From: Zanthoxylum bungeanum
Lineage: Eukaryota > Streptophyta > Magnoliopsida > Sapindales > Rutaceae
NCBI GenBank assembly: GCA_019454045.1
Contig: SKCR01049630.1
Coordinates: forward strand, 186,001 to 250,000
Direction of reading: 5' to 3'
Length of the DNA stretch: 64,000 nucleotides
Both the position numbers and the translations under genes were made by a program. Under the pieces are notes generated by a model. It searched no databases and was not told where the DNA came from. It saw only the letters and a list, made by a program, of their open reading frames with translations. Positions 35,111-47,003 of the stretch are shown one piece after another (within the stretch, counting starts at the first letter, position 1; each line of letters begins with the position of its first letter).

Positions 35111-35599
35111 CTTCAAAAGTGTGGATATACGAGTCTTGTTTAATGTGTCTCAGACAACACTGCCACAAATAAGTCTTATCTGATCAAATCAGTTTGAGCT
35201 ATTTGTTCGTCATATTATATGTTTGAGATTTACTTATATTCAAAATATAAATACTGTTATTCATATATAATGTGTTTATCTCAATATCATCTTTATAAAA
35301 TAAAACATTTTAGTGTTCTAGAATATAAAGGTATACTCGCAACGAGTTATACTCGAAATAGAGATAATGTTTCTAGTCAAACTAGTTACATTATAACAGT
35401 ATCCTAATTTAAGTACACACCCGAAGGGTAGTTCCTAGACTTAGGTATCTACGGTAAAACAACGACTTTCGTCCCGTTTCCGATTCGCAGATTAATCTCA
35501 ATTGAAGTCAGTATCCTGCTCATAGCAGATTCTGCACATCAATGCATATATTTATGTATCACACTAAGTATTTAAAATCCAATTTTAATACTAGTAGTG

Positions 35600-36200
35600 A
35601 ACATATTTATGACAAACATATTTGAAGTCAGAGCCTTGCTCGTCTTCAATTCCTTCATGTCTGCTTTGTCCATACGGCAGTCATGCTTCACTGACCCCGT
35701 TTGCCACAATTTAGGCAGACATTTTGGGATATGTCATTTATCTTCCTAGAAGATTATAATGATTTTGCCTTTGCCCTTTTCACATTCCAGAAGTCTTTGG
35801 CCAAGCCTTAGCCTTCTAGAATATTGAAGTAAGATGTGTCTTGCGCTTCTTGCCTTATTACAAACTTTGACTTTGGTCTCCTTGAGAATAGTCATTAACT
35901 CTTCAATAGTTGTTTATTATAATTCAAGTATCTAAGAATAGATGTATGAAGATCCTTCAATTTCTTCATCATACTTTAAGGATCTAATCCTTAGTTCTGA
36001 TTAGGAAATTAAGGAGTCATTATGGCAAGCATAATGGATTAAGCACTAAAATTATCATCACATGAATCTTCCAAAGATCATGCTCTACTATTTTCTTAAC
36101 TAATGGCATAGGCCTAAGATGTTATTTTATCAAATAAAGTAACCTCTTAGTTTCAGGACTATCCTGAAATTTATTCCCAATTTGAAAATTAAAGTCGTTT
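35600..36200 (-). pseudogene. Copia G: gag with zinc knuckle
   Basis: At about 35690-35735 the minus strand reads CLNCGKRGQ-type sequence, a zinc knuckle of the CCHC kind (the His is altered). Further gag remnants extend to about 36200. The same knuckle is found in H (about 20510-20550) and I (about 44950-44995). Gag would package the element RNA. Multiple stops are present and no start could be assigned. Confidence 0.6.
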
Positions 36201-36239
36201 AAACACATTTTCACCAAGGATTATGTTTTAAACACTAGT

Positions 36240-38748
36240 CTTTCAGTTTAATCTTGATTCTAACAGTCCAACTATTTAATCAATGATTTCAGGTACAATC
36301 ATATATAATGATTACTATAGTCCAACTATATAATCAAGTATACTTTTATTGGTTAAAATCAAATATATATATTGATTATTATAATCCAATTATATAATCA
36401 ACTATATATGATCGGTACTATTTATTATAATGATTACTATAGTCCAACCATTTAATCAATTATAATTAAATTGGTTAATTCAATTATATTGATTACTATA
36501 ATCCAATTATAAAATCAATCATTAATTGAATAGTTTGAATTACAGTCCAACTATTTATTAAAACAACAATTAAATATTAGTCCAACTAATAAATAATATA
36601 TATTTGACGAATGATATTTGATTGAGCGCGTATGGCAAGTAATTAAACGAATATTGCAAATTTAAATCTCGCCTCCCACTATTTTTCGGCGAGCCTCTAA
36701 CCCTCTGTCGAGTACTCGGGAAACCCAGTTTCCTAGTGGGCTAGGATCTCGTTAAATAACACACAATCTTGACTTTGGCCAACAAATTGTATGATATTTA
36801 ACTAGGTAGATCTCTAAGATCAATTGGATCCCATCCAATTCCTAGATCCAGTAGGTGGACATCCAAGTCCGAAACATATATCTTATAAATGCCAATATAT
36901 CGAATATATTACCTAACCTTTTTCCTCTGAATCAACTAAGCCTTGGCTTTGGCACAACAAACTTAATGATCCCAGTTAAGCGGAACCCATTGACATGGAA
37001 AGCTTCGTAATCAATGTCGATGGACAAGAAGTGATCTTGACTTTGGCCAACAAATCACAACTTGGACAAGACACCGATATGGAACAAAACTCTCATGATT
37101 CAAACACATCCGCAATTGACAAAGGTCTTGACTTTGGCCAACAAACCAATGCCAACTTTGGATCTTGAGTAAGAATCACTCAATGGAAGGAAAAACGCTT
37201 AATATGTTTTGAGGGTTTTTCGCGTGCAAATTGTCAACCAATTTATTATCTTTGTTAAGGTCTCATCATCATACACCCTTAAACATGCATTCTAAATACA
37301 TAATAAAGCGCGTATAAATAAATAAATTAATAATGATATACGGATGGATATGTCACAAATTGTTCCTAGAACAAATCACTCCATTTTCTCTCCCTGGCTA
37401 GAACTATTCTAACTTCTACCCAATTACATAATACAATAAATAAACCTCATTAACATTGAGGGGAATAGGTGAGAAGAGAAATACAATGAGAAATGAGATA
37501 AAAGGATGGACACGCAGGTCCAATTTAAATAAATTCTAAATTTATTACAATTTCCAAAATTGCCTTCGCCCTTCTAATATCCATCTGATATACATTATTC
37601 ATACAACACATTCATGTATTCATACAAATCATGTTATTCAATCAATCTAATCCAATTAATTAATCTTTGAATTAATGACCATCCAATGTTCAAACAACGA
37701 TTTGATTTGCACGAGTCCAACTCGTTTAAGAATAAATACTTAAAGTACGTATTCTTGAATTATATTGAACTACAACTTTAACTCCAATTTATTTGTATTC
37801 AATACTAATTCCAAATTTAATTCCAAATTAAATGTTTACACTTACTTATAAGCCTTAAAGACTTGGATTCCAAATCCAATCTTAATGGGTCTCAAAGGCC
37901 CAATAACATCCAATGCCATTTCAATTAAAGTCCAATGGGCTTTTAATTGATTCTTAAGGCATGGTCTTTGACCATAATGGATCAAACCCAAAATGCCAAG
38001 GCCCAATAGGAATCACCCTATTGCCAACAAATCAATTTAGGCCCATTAGGCCCAATTAAATTCTTTAAAGGGCCAAGTGATGTATTTGGACTTTATGGAA
38101 TTGGTTTTGGGCCCAATTGGATCCAATCCAAAAGTCCAAAACCAAACTTAGTCAAACCAAGCCCATTAAGCCCAAATACACACTTTTAGCCCAATTCTTA
38201 ATTAAAGGCTTATTAACATAATTATAATATTCCAAATATCATAATTACTTTAATTAAAGTGTATTAGCCATGATTAATTAATTAAACTCAATATTTCCAA
38301 AATACCAATTAACTTAATTAATCATGCTTAATCCATCAATTCATGCTCAACACAAATTGAAGCCAAAACACATCATTTCATGCTTAACAAAAATTGAATC
38401 CTAAATTCATCATTTCATGCTCAACATGCTTTTTGATTTTAACATAAACTTTATTGACTTTGATTCTAATCTAATCAAACCAACAATCAACATTTTATCA
38501 TGCATTTAAACACATCCAATGGTGTAAAAATTGAAAAACAAAACTGCAGTCCACTGTCACAGTTTCGGCCTCACTAAGGAAATTTTAAAAAACTTGATCC
38601 AATCAATTTTTCTCAAATCTAATCATGCACAACTCTAAGTTAACATAATCTAAGCATGCTCAAAGCATCAATTTGAAGAAATCATGCTCAAAACACAAAA
38701 GCCCCAAATTTTAGTCTCATGAACCCTAAAATTTTCATGCTTAAAATT
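36240..38748 (-). other. Copia G leader with AT repeats
   Basis: This long untranslated leader lies between primer site and gag. Bases 36240-36600 hold AT-rich direct repeats around ACTATAGTCCAACTAT. At 36777-37170 the phrase CTTGACTTTGGCCAACAAA recurs three times. Bases 37700-38250 have many CCA-centred palindromes (for example CGAGT-CCA-ACTCG) and GGCCCAATT repeats. No gene is seen. Confidence 0.6.
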
Positions 38749-38762
38749 GGCTCTTAATACCA
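38749..38762 (-). other. Primer binding site of Copia G
   Basis: The minus strand reads TGGTATTAAGAGCC, close to the initiator tRNA-Met site TGGTATCAGAGC, one base from the LTR. Confidence 0.8.
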
Positions 38763-38763
38763 T

Positions 38764-40828
38764 TGTTAGTGTTCCTAGAACATGCCAAGGATCTAATAAG
38801 CATGAAAACATGTTCATAAATTCAAAATAAGTTGCGGAATTACTTACATTGAATGGATTTGAGCTTTTAAAATTTTGAGAAGAAGATCCAAGATCCAAGA
38901 TGCTTCCTTTGTTGATTCCAAGCTTTGAGTTGAAGATCTCCAAGATCATTCCTTTGTTGATTCCAACCTTTAAGTGATGATTCCAACTCTTGAAGTAGTT
39001 TCTCTATCACCTTAGTTGATTTCTCCAAGTGCTAGCTTTGTTGATTTTGCCACAAAATCAAAGAGAGGGAGACAAGAAGCTCACGCCCTTGGTGGCTCCA
39101 AGTTCACGCCCATATGCCTTGCATTAGGGTTTCCATTTTGTTCCAAGTGTGTTTTGTGTGAAGCATACACAAGTGAAGAGAGAGAGAAGAATTTTAGGTA
39201 AAACCAATTTACCCTTTTACCTAAACAGGGTAGTTGGGTAAATGGTTTCACCAAAACCATTCCAAGGTAGTTGGATGGGGGTGGCTTGGCATAAATGCCA
39301 ACTACCCTCCCAACTACCACATGTGAAGTGGGCCCCACATTTGAATTCAAAATTCAAATGTCTCTACGAACATTTGCCGCGGCTCGGTTCCGTTTAATCC
39401 GATTAAACGAACTTTCGTCGCTAAATAATTAAATATAATTTAATTAAATAACGATGTCTCACAAATATATTACGAATGTCGTTTATGAATTAATTCTAAA
39501 TTAATTCGTTCGTCGTATTAAAGTCCGACTTTAATTCCGTAATGAAATCCAATTCATATAATATATCCAATATATTAATTTTAGCCCATACGAATAAATT
39601 AAATAGAAAAATCAAATTTAACTATTAAATTTATTTTACCGATTAATTCCAAATTAATCTTGTTCTCTCTCTTCTGAACACATTTGATCCCAGATTAAAT
39701 AATACCTCAATTAATCTCAGATTAATTTTCTCTCTTAATTAATCCCAGATTAATTATCTCTCTTATTAATCCCAGATTAATTCTAATTAAATCAACTGTC
39801 ATCGGTGAATCTTTGGGAAGCGACCCAAGAGATCCCTGGATATGTTGGCAGTAAATACGGTCATCGGATTATCCGAATACGTGCGTACCTCGTACCACGT
39901 GCTTACCGATTTACAAGACATGGTTGGCTTCTAGCAAAGCACCGTGCCTACCCAATTCTCCAGAAATATTCTTACTGGAATATATAATCTATGTCAGGCG
40001 TAGTATACGTAGTATTGCGTATTGCGATCCAGTATCTAATGTCACGTGCTAGGCCTGGAGCTGGAACTGTGTCTGCCCCGTACGAAGTACATGTCGGATG
40101 TCTGGTAACTAGTCTCTATAATCGGATATACATGACCTTGTCATAATACCCCGATGGCTGCAGCACTTAAGAGTACTAATACCGTATCCTACGTGACATC
40201 ATCTCCACTATGACTGGAGTGACACTTCCGTCTTGACATCACACCCAATACTCTACGATTCTCAATATACCCAGAATTGGCGTACACATAACCGGTTAAA
40301 GCCCTGGACGACCGCAACTAGAGTATATCGATCGTCGTAAGTATTAGCGGTGCAAGTCTCAGGTTAAGACCAAATACACCTACCCTGATTTCGGACTTCC
40401 ATAGACACATAGTCAGACTACCAATGGAATTCCGAGGGGTCTATCCAGAGCGAAGCTGTTTTCCGTACCATCGGTAAAACACAACCTCCTATTACACTTG
40501 CATGAGTATCCTATACCCAAATATATGAGAACTATGTCATTACGCTTCCATAATACGCACAAGTGTAATACTAGTCTATTCCGCATTATCGATGTCCAGT
40601 CTCGACAATACTACGACTAGGGATATTTAATGATTAATCCTTCGTGGACTGATATTGTCTCATATCATCTCAATCCAGGAACTAATATAAGGACCTCCTA
40701 TCATTTATACATCAAGGTGATCTAATCACAAATGATAAGAGTGCAATCTCCTTTGTCACATAGTTAATTTGTACAACAACACCATGATCTGTAAAAATAG
40801 TGACGCTATGGGTCATAACTGTCCAACA
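38764..40828 (-). mobile_element. Copia G 5' LTR (2065 bp)
   Basis: It starts TGTTAGTGTTCC and ends GTCCAACA, followed by the ATCTT duplication at 40829-40833. The palindrome train lies at about 39385-39795. Close identity with the 3' LTR is visible throughout. Confidence 0.92.
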
Positions 40829-42700
40829 ATCTTGACTTTGGGCCAACAAATTGTATAATAATTAATTAGGTAGATCTCTAAGATCAATTGGATCTCATCC
40901 AATTCCTAGATCCAGTAGGTGGACATCCAAGTCTGAAACATATATCTTATATATGCCAATATATCCAATATATTCCCTAACCTTTTTCCTCTGAATCAAC
41001 TAAGCTTCATAATCGATGTCGATGGACAAGAAGTGATCTTGACTTTGGCCAACAAATCACAACTTGGACAAGACACTGATATGGAACAAAACCTTCATAA
41101 TTCAAACACATCCGCGACGGACAAAGGTCTTGACTTTGGCCAACAAACCAGTGCCAATCTTGGATCTTGAGTAAGAATCACTCAATGGAAGGAAAAACGC
41201 TTAATATATTTTGAGGGTTTTTTCGCGTAATTTTCAACCAATAATTATCTTTGTTAAGGTCTTATCATCATACACCCTTAAACATGCATTCTAAAAACAT
41301 AATAAGGAACGTATACATAAATATAATAATGATATGCGGATGGATATTTAAAAACATTGTTCCTAGAACAAATCTCTCATTTTCCTCTCTCCCGCTAGCA
41401 CAATATTTACTTCTACCCGATTACATAACACTTCTAAAGAAACATCATTTACATTGAGGGGAATATGTGAGAAGAGAAATACAAAGAGTCAATAGGTAAT
41501 AGGCTGGACACGCAGGTCCAATTAATAAATTCTAAATTTATTACAATAATTTCCAAAATTGCCCTCACCCATCTAATATTCATCTGATATACATTATTCA
41601 TACATCGCATCCATGTATTCACACAAAGCATGTTATCAATCAATCTAATCCAATTAATTAATCTGAAATTAATGACCTTCTAATGTTCAAACAACGATTT
41701 GATTTGGCGCGAGTCCAACTCGTTTTAAGAATAAGTACTCAAAATACGAATTCTTGAATTATATTAAACTACAATATTAAATCCAATTTAATTGGCATTT
41801 AATACTAATTCATTATTTAATTTCAAATTAAATAATTACACTTTTTAATGTACCTTTACGACTTAGATTCTAAATCTAATCATTACGGGTCTCAAAACCC
41901 AATTAACATCCAATGTTAATTAATTAAAGTCCAATGGGCTTTCAATAAATTTCATAAGGCATGGACTTTGGTCAATATGGGTCAAACCCAAATACCAAAG
42001 CCCATTTAAGGAATCACTCTTATTTGCCAAGAAACCAATTTAGGCCCATTAGGCCCAATTAAAATTAAAGGTCCATTAAATAATATTTGGACTTTATGGA
42101 TATGGTTCTTGGCCCAATTGGATCCAACCAATTAGCCTAAACCAAACTTGGCCCAACCAAGCCCATTAAGCCCAAATACAACTTTACAAGCCCAATTCCA
42201 AATTTGGTCCAATTAATTAAATTACAAAATTCCAAATTTCACAATTAAATTAATCAAAGTGTATAGCCATGATTAATTAACCAAATTAACATTTCCAAAA
42301 TACTGATTATATAATTAATCATGCTTATTATCATCAACACATGTCCAACATCATTGAATCAAAAATTCAACTCATTTTCCATACTTATGCTCACAGTAAT
42401 TAGGGGATTTTTGTCCAATTCCAAATTCAATCCAATTGAATCTCAAATTAACATTTCCCAAGTTTTTCAAACTCATCTAATGATTCAAAAAACAAAATTA
42501 CCATGAAATTATGGTAACCTTAACTTTCGGCCAAGCCTAGCATTTGGGGAAATTTTGATCCAACTCAATTTTCATCAAATTGATCATGCATAACACTATG
42601 TTATCATCATTCAAGCATATTTAAACAATCAATTTCATCCAAACATGCTCAAATCAATTTTACCCAATTTTACCCTAATTCCAATTTCATGCTTAAACAA
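40829..42700 (-). other. Copia H leader (continuation after Copia G)
   Basis: It resumes H at the duplicated ATCTT and is collinear with G's leader 36777-38748, including the GACTTTGG.CCAACAAA repeats. No gene is seen. Confidence 0.7.
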
Positions 42701-42714
42701 GGCTCTTGATACCA
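42701..42714 (-). other. Primer binding site of Copia H
   Basis: The minus strand reads TGGTATCAAGAGCC, one base from H's LTR. Confidence 0.8.
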
Positions 42715-42715
42715 T

Positions 42716-44735
42716 TGTTGGGTTTCTACTATAGTCCCAAGATCATTCAAGAAATGAAAAATAAGTGAATATAATAAAGAAGTATGGTGGAATCATACTT
42801 ACAATAATCGGCTTTGCGATGCGAGGAACAACAAAACTTTGTTCACCATTGAAGCTCACGGCCAAGCCCTTTTGTGCTCCTTGAAGTTTCGGTCAAGCTC
42901 CTCCATGGATGTCCTCCAAGCTCCAAGCTTTGAATGATGATTTCATGCTCATAAGTAGGTTTCACTATCATCTTCGTAAGACTCCTAATGTGTGCTAGCA
43001 CTTGTGAAAATTTACAACAAATCTTCACATTTCTTCTTTCATGTCTCGGCCAAGCAAGAAAATGAGAAGAAAATTGGCTTCAAAAGCCGAGAGGGAGAAA
43101 GGAGAGAAAAAAGGGTTCCAAAACCGTGTGTTGTAAGGAGAGAGAGAAGATTTGTGTTGTGTATATGGTTATTTAATTTCAAAAATCAAATACCAAAAAT
43201 AATTACCATTTATCCAAAAAGGTACAAGACTTTTAAAGTCTTCCAACAACTCACATCACTCATGAATAGTGACTCGTTGTCAATCACTCAAAGTGACAAG
43301 ACATCCATCACTTGAATGACTAATGATTTGATGCTTGATGTGACTTGTGGGCCGCACTTGAATTCGAAATGCGAGTAGGCCCGCAAACACTCCCGGGCTC
43401 AGGTTCGCTAATTCCGAATCAACGAATTTTCCGTTGCGATGTAATTAAATCAAATTTAATTAAATAATTATGCCTATAAAAATTACTATTCACATCGCTA
43501 ATGAATTAATTCTAAATTAACTCGTTCGCCCGAATTAAAATCTAATTTTAATTCCGCGTCGAAATCTAATTTCGAATAATATATCAAATATATTATTTTA
43601 TCGATTAATTCCAAATTAATTGTTTCTCTCTTTAAATAATATTTTATCCCAGATAAAATATCTCCATAATTAATTAATCCAAAATTAATAATGTGCGAGT
43701 CATACGTCATCGGTGAATCTTCGGGAAGCGACCCATGAGATCCTCGGATATGTTGGCAGTAAATCCGGTCGTTGGACTATCCGAACACGTACGTACCTAG
43801 TACTACATTTTTTTACCGATTTACAAGACATGGTTGGCTTCTAGCAAAACATCGTGCCTACCCAATTCTCCATAAATATTCTTAAAGGAATATGTAATCT
43901 TTATCAGGCGTAGTATACGTAGTATTGTGTATTACGATCCAGTATTGTATGTCACGTGCAAGGCTTGTGGCTGGAATTGTGTCTGCCCCGTATGAAGCAC
44001 ATATCGGATCTCTGGTAACTAGTCTCTATAATCGGATAAACATGACCTAGTCATATTATCCCGATAGCTGCAACATATAAGAGCACCAGTTCCGTATCCT
44101 ACGTGATCATATCTCCACTATGACTGAAGTGATACTTCCATCTCGACATCACACCCAATACACTACGATTCTCAATATACCCAGAAGAGGCATACACAGA
44201 ACCTGTTAAAGCCTTGGACGACCAAAACCAAAGTATATTGATTGTCGCAAGTATTAGCGGTGCAAGTCTCAGGTTAAGACCAAACACACCTACCCTGATT
44301 CGGACTTCCATAGACACATAGTCATACTACCAATGGAATTCCGAGGGGTCTATCCAGAGCGAAGCTATTTCCGTACCGTCGGTAAACACAACCTTCTATT
44401 ACACTTGCATAAGTATCATATACCCAAATATATGAGAACTATGATGTTATGCTCCCACAACGCGCACAAGTGTAATACTAGTCTATTCCGTATTATCGAT
44501 GTCCAATCTCGATAATACTACGGCTATGGATATTTAATGATTAGACCTTCGTGGATTGATATTGTCTCATATCATCTTAATCCGGAACTAATCATAAGGA
44601 CCCTTTATCATTTATACATCTTGGTAATCTAATTACAAATGATAAAAGAGCAATTTCCTTTGTCACATAGTTAATTTGTACAACAACACAATGATCTGTA
44701 TAAATAGTGATGCTATGGGTCATAATTATCCAACA
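42716..44735 (-). mobile_element. Copia H 5' LTR (2020 bp)
   Basis: It starts TGTTGGGTTTCTAC and ends ATTATCCAACA. Its right half matches G's LTRs and J, and its first 700 bp are a different variant. The palindrome train (43395-43700) is very regular, for example ATATTTTATC-CCA-GATAAAATAT. Confidence 0.88.
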
Positions 44736-46990
44736 GTCCCGTCTCCAACTCGCAGATTGATCTCATCTGAAGCCAGTTTTCTGCTAATCAGCAGATCACG
44801 CACATCAGTACATATGTTATGTACCACATCTAATATCAAAAATCCAATTTTAAAACCAGTAGTGAACATGTTTATAACAAACATACTTGAAGCCGAAACC
44901 TTGTCCCACATTCACTTCCTTCATGTCTGCCTTGTTCATACAATAGTCACACTTCTAGTGACCCCGTTTGCCACAGTTTAGGCAGACAACCTAGGATATG
45001 TCCTTTTAAGAAGCTCTGGCTGTGCATAACGGATTGAGAACTAAAGTTATCATCACAATGAGTCTTCCTAAGCTCATGCTCTACTATTTGCTCAACTCCG
45101 GGCTCATGCTCGAGAGGTTTCTCTATCAAATAGAATAACTTCTCAACTCCCAGGACTATCCTGAAGTTCTATTCTCAATCTGAAAATTAGAGCCGTTTAA
45201 ATATATTTTCACCCAGGATTATGTTCTAAACGCTAATCTTTCAGCCATCATGATTGCACTAGTCCAACTATCTAATCAACGATTTTGGGTACAATCGAAT
45301 ATAATGATTACTATAGTCTAACTATATAATCAACTACAATTGATCGGTTACATTCAAATGTATTGATTACTATAGTCCAACTATATAATCAACCACAAAT
45401 GAAGTAGTTTGAATACAATCCAACTGTTTGATTGATACAACAATTGAATATTAGTCCAACTAATATATATATAAATAATTAATGACGAAAAATAAAATGA
45501 GCGCGTATTGGCAAGTATTTAAACGAAATTGCAAATTTAATACTTGTCTCCCACTAATTTTCGGTGAGCCTCTAACCCTCTGTGGAGTACTCAGGAAACC
45601 TAGTTTCCTAGTGGGCTAGGATCCCGTTAAATAACACACAACCTTGATGATATGATATGCGGATGGATATACGACAAATTGTTCCTAGAACAAATGTCTC
45701 ATTTTTCCTCTCTCCCGCTAGCATTATTCTTACTTCTACCCAATTACATAATACTTCTAAAGAAACCTCATTTACATTGAGGGGAATTTGTGAGAAGAGA
45801 AATACAATGAGATAAGGAGATAATAGGCTGGACACGCAGGTCCAATTTAATAAATTCTAAATTTATTACAACAATTTCTAAAATTGCCCTCGCCCTTCTA
45901 ATATCCATATGATATACATTATTCATACAATATATCCAAGTATTCACACAAAACATGTTATCAATCAATCTAATACAATTAATTAATATTTGAATTAATG
46001 ATCATCCAATGTTCAAACAACGATTTGATTTTCGCGAGTCAAACTCGTTTAAGAATAAATACTCAAAGTAAGTATTCTTGAATTATATCGAACTACAATT
46101 TTAAATCCAATTTAAATTGTATCCAATACTAATTCATATTTAATTCCAAATTAAATAATTACACTTATTTATGTGCCTTAAAGAGTTGGATTCCAAATCC
46201 AATCTTAATTGGTCTCAAAGGCCCAATTAGTATCCAATACTATTCAATTAAAGTCCAATGGGCTTTTAATTATTTCTTTAGGCTTGGGCTTTTGGCCAAA
46301 ATGGATCTAACCCGTAATGCCTAGGCCCAATAGGAATCACCATATGCCATAGAATCAATTTTGGCCCATTAGGCCCAATTAAATTATTAAAGGCCCAATT
46401 GTCATATTTTGGACTTTATGGAAATGGTTTAGGCCCAAATATAATCCAAGACTAAAATTTGGCCCAACCAAGCCCATTAGCCCAAATACAACAAATTAAA
46501 TTAATATATCATTCAAAATTACACATTAATTCAATTCAAGTGTAATTAACATAATTAATTAATTAATCTAGTATTTCCAAAACACTAATTAATCTAATTA
46601 ATTATGTTTAACATTTTAATTTATGTCCAACACAAATTAAAGCACAATCAATCCATTCCAACATGCTAGGCTCACGGCAAGGGCAATAAAAATCATTCAA
46701 TTTGATTTCAATCTAATTAAATCAACATTCAATATTTCTATCATGCCAACAACACATCCAATATGTAATTTTCAAAAATTAACATGAGCACTTCCAATGG
46801 TGTATTCGGCCAAGGTATAGATTTTAGGAAAAATTAATCTAATCAATTTATCACAAAATCAATCATGCATAACTCCAAGTCATCATCATCCAACCATGTC
46901 CAAACAATCAATTTAGGCATTTACAAGCTCCAAGCGAAAATCCCCAAATAAAGTCTATAAACCCTAGAAATTAAATCAAGCTTAGATCTC
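44736..46990 (-). pseudogene. Copia I: gag remnant and leader
   Basis: It resumes abruptly at a point equal to about 35470 of Copia G. A zinc knuckle remnant lies near 44950-44995, gag remnants run to about 45190 and AT-rich leader repeats lie at 45240-45480. The rest, to 46990, is untranslated leader, lacking the GACTTTGGCCAAC block present in G and H. RT and integrase are missing on this side and on the left side of the nest, so they were deleted. Confidence 0.65.
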
Positions 46991-47002
46991 GCTCTGATAC
47001 CA
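46991..47002 (-). other. Primer binding site of Copia I
   Basis: The minus strand reads TGGTATCAGAGC, the exact initiator tRNA-Met site of plant Copia elements. Confidence 0.9.
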
Positions 47003-47003
47003 T

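Larger units (their letters stand above)
21575..40828 (-). mobile_element. Copia G: complete Ty1/copia element (split by element F)
   Basis: The LTRs at 21575-23646 and 38764-40828 are about 2.07 kb, very similar, and start TGTTAGTG and end CCAACA. The element has a primer site for initiator tRNA-Met, a polypurine tract and ATCTT duplications on both sides. Internal order on the minus strand is leader, gag, integrase, RT, RNase H. Without element F it is about 9.9 kb. Coding regions are badly decayed although the LTRs still agree closely. Confidence 0.9.
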
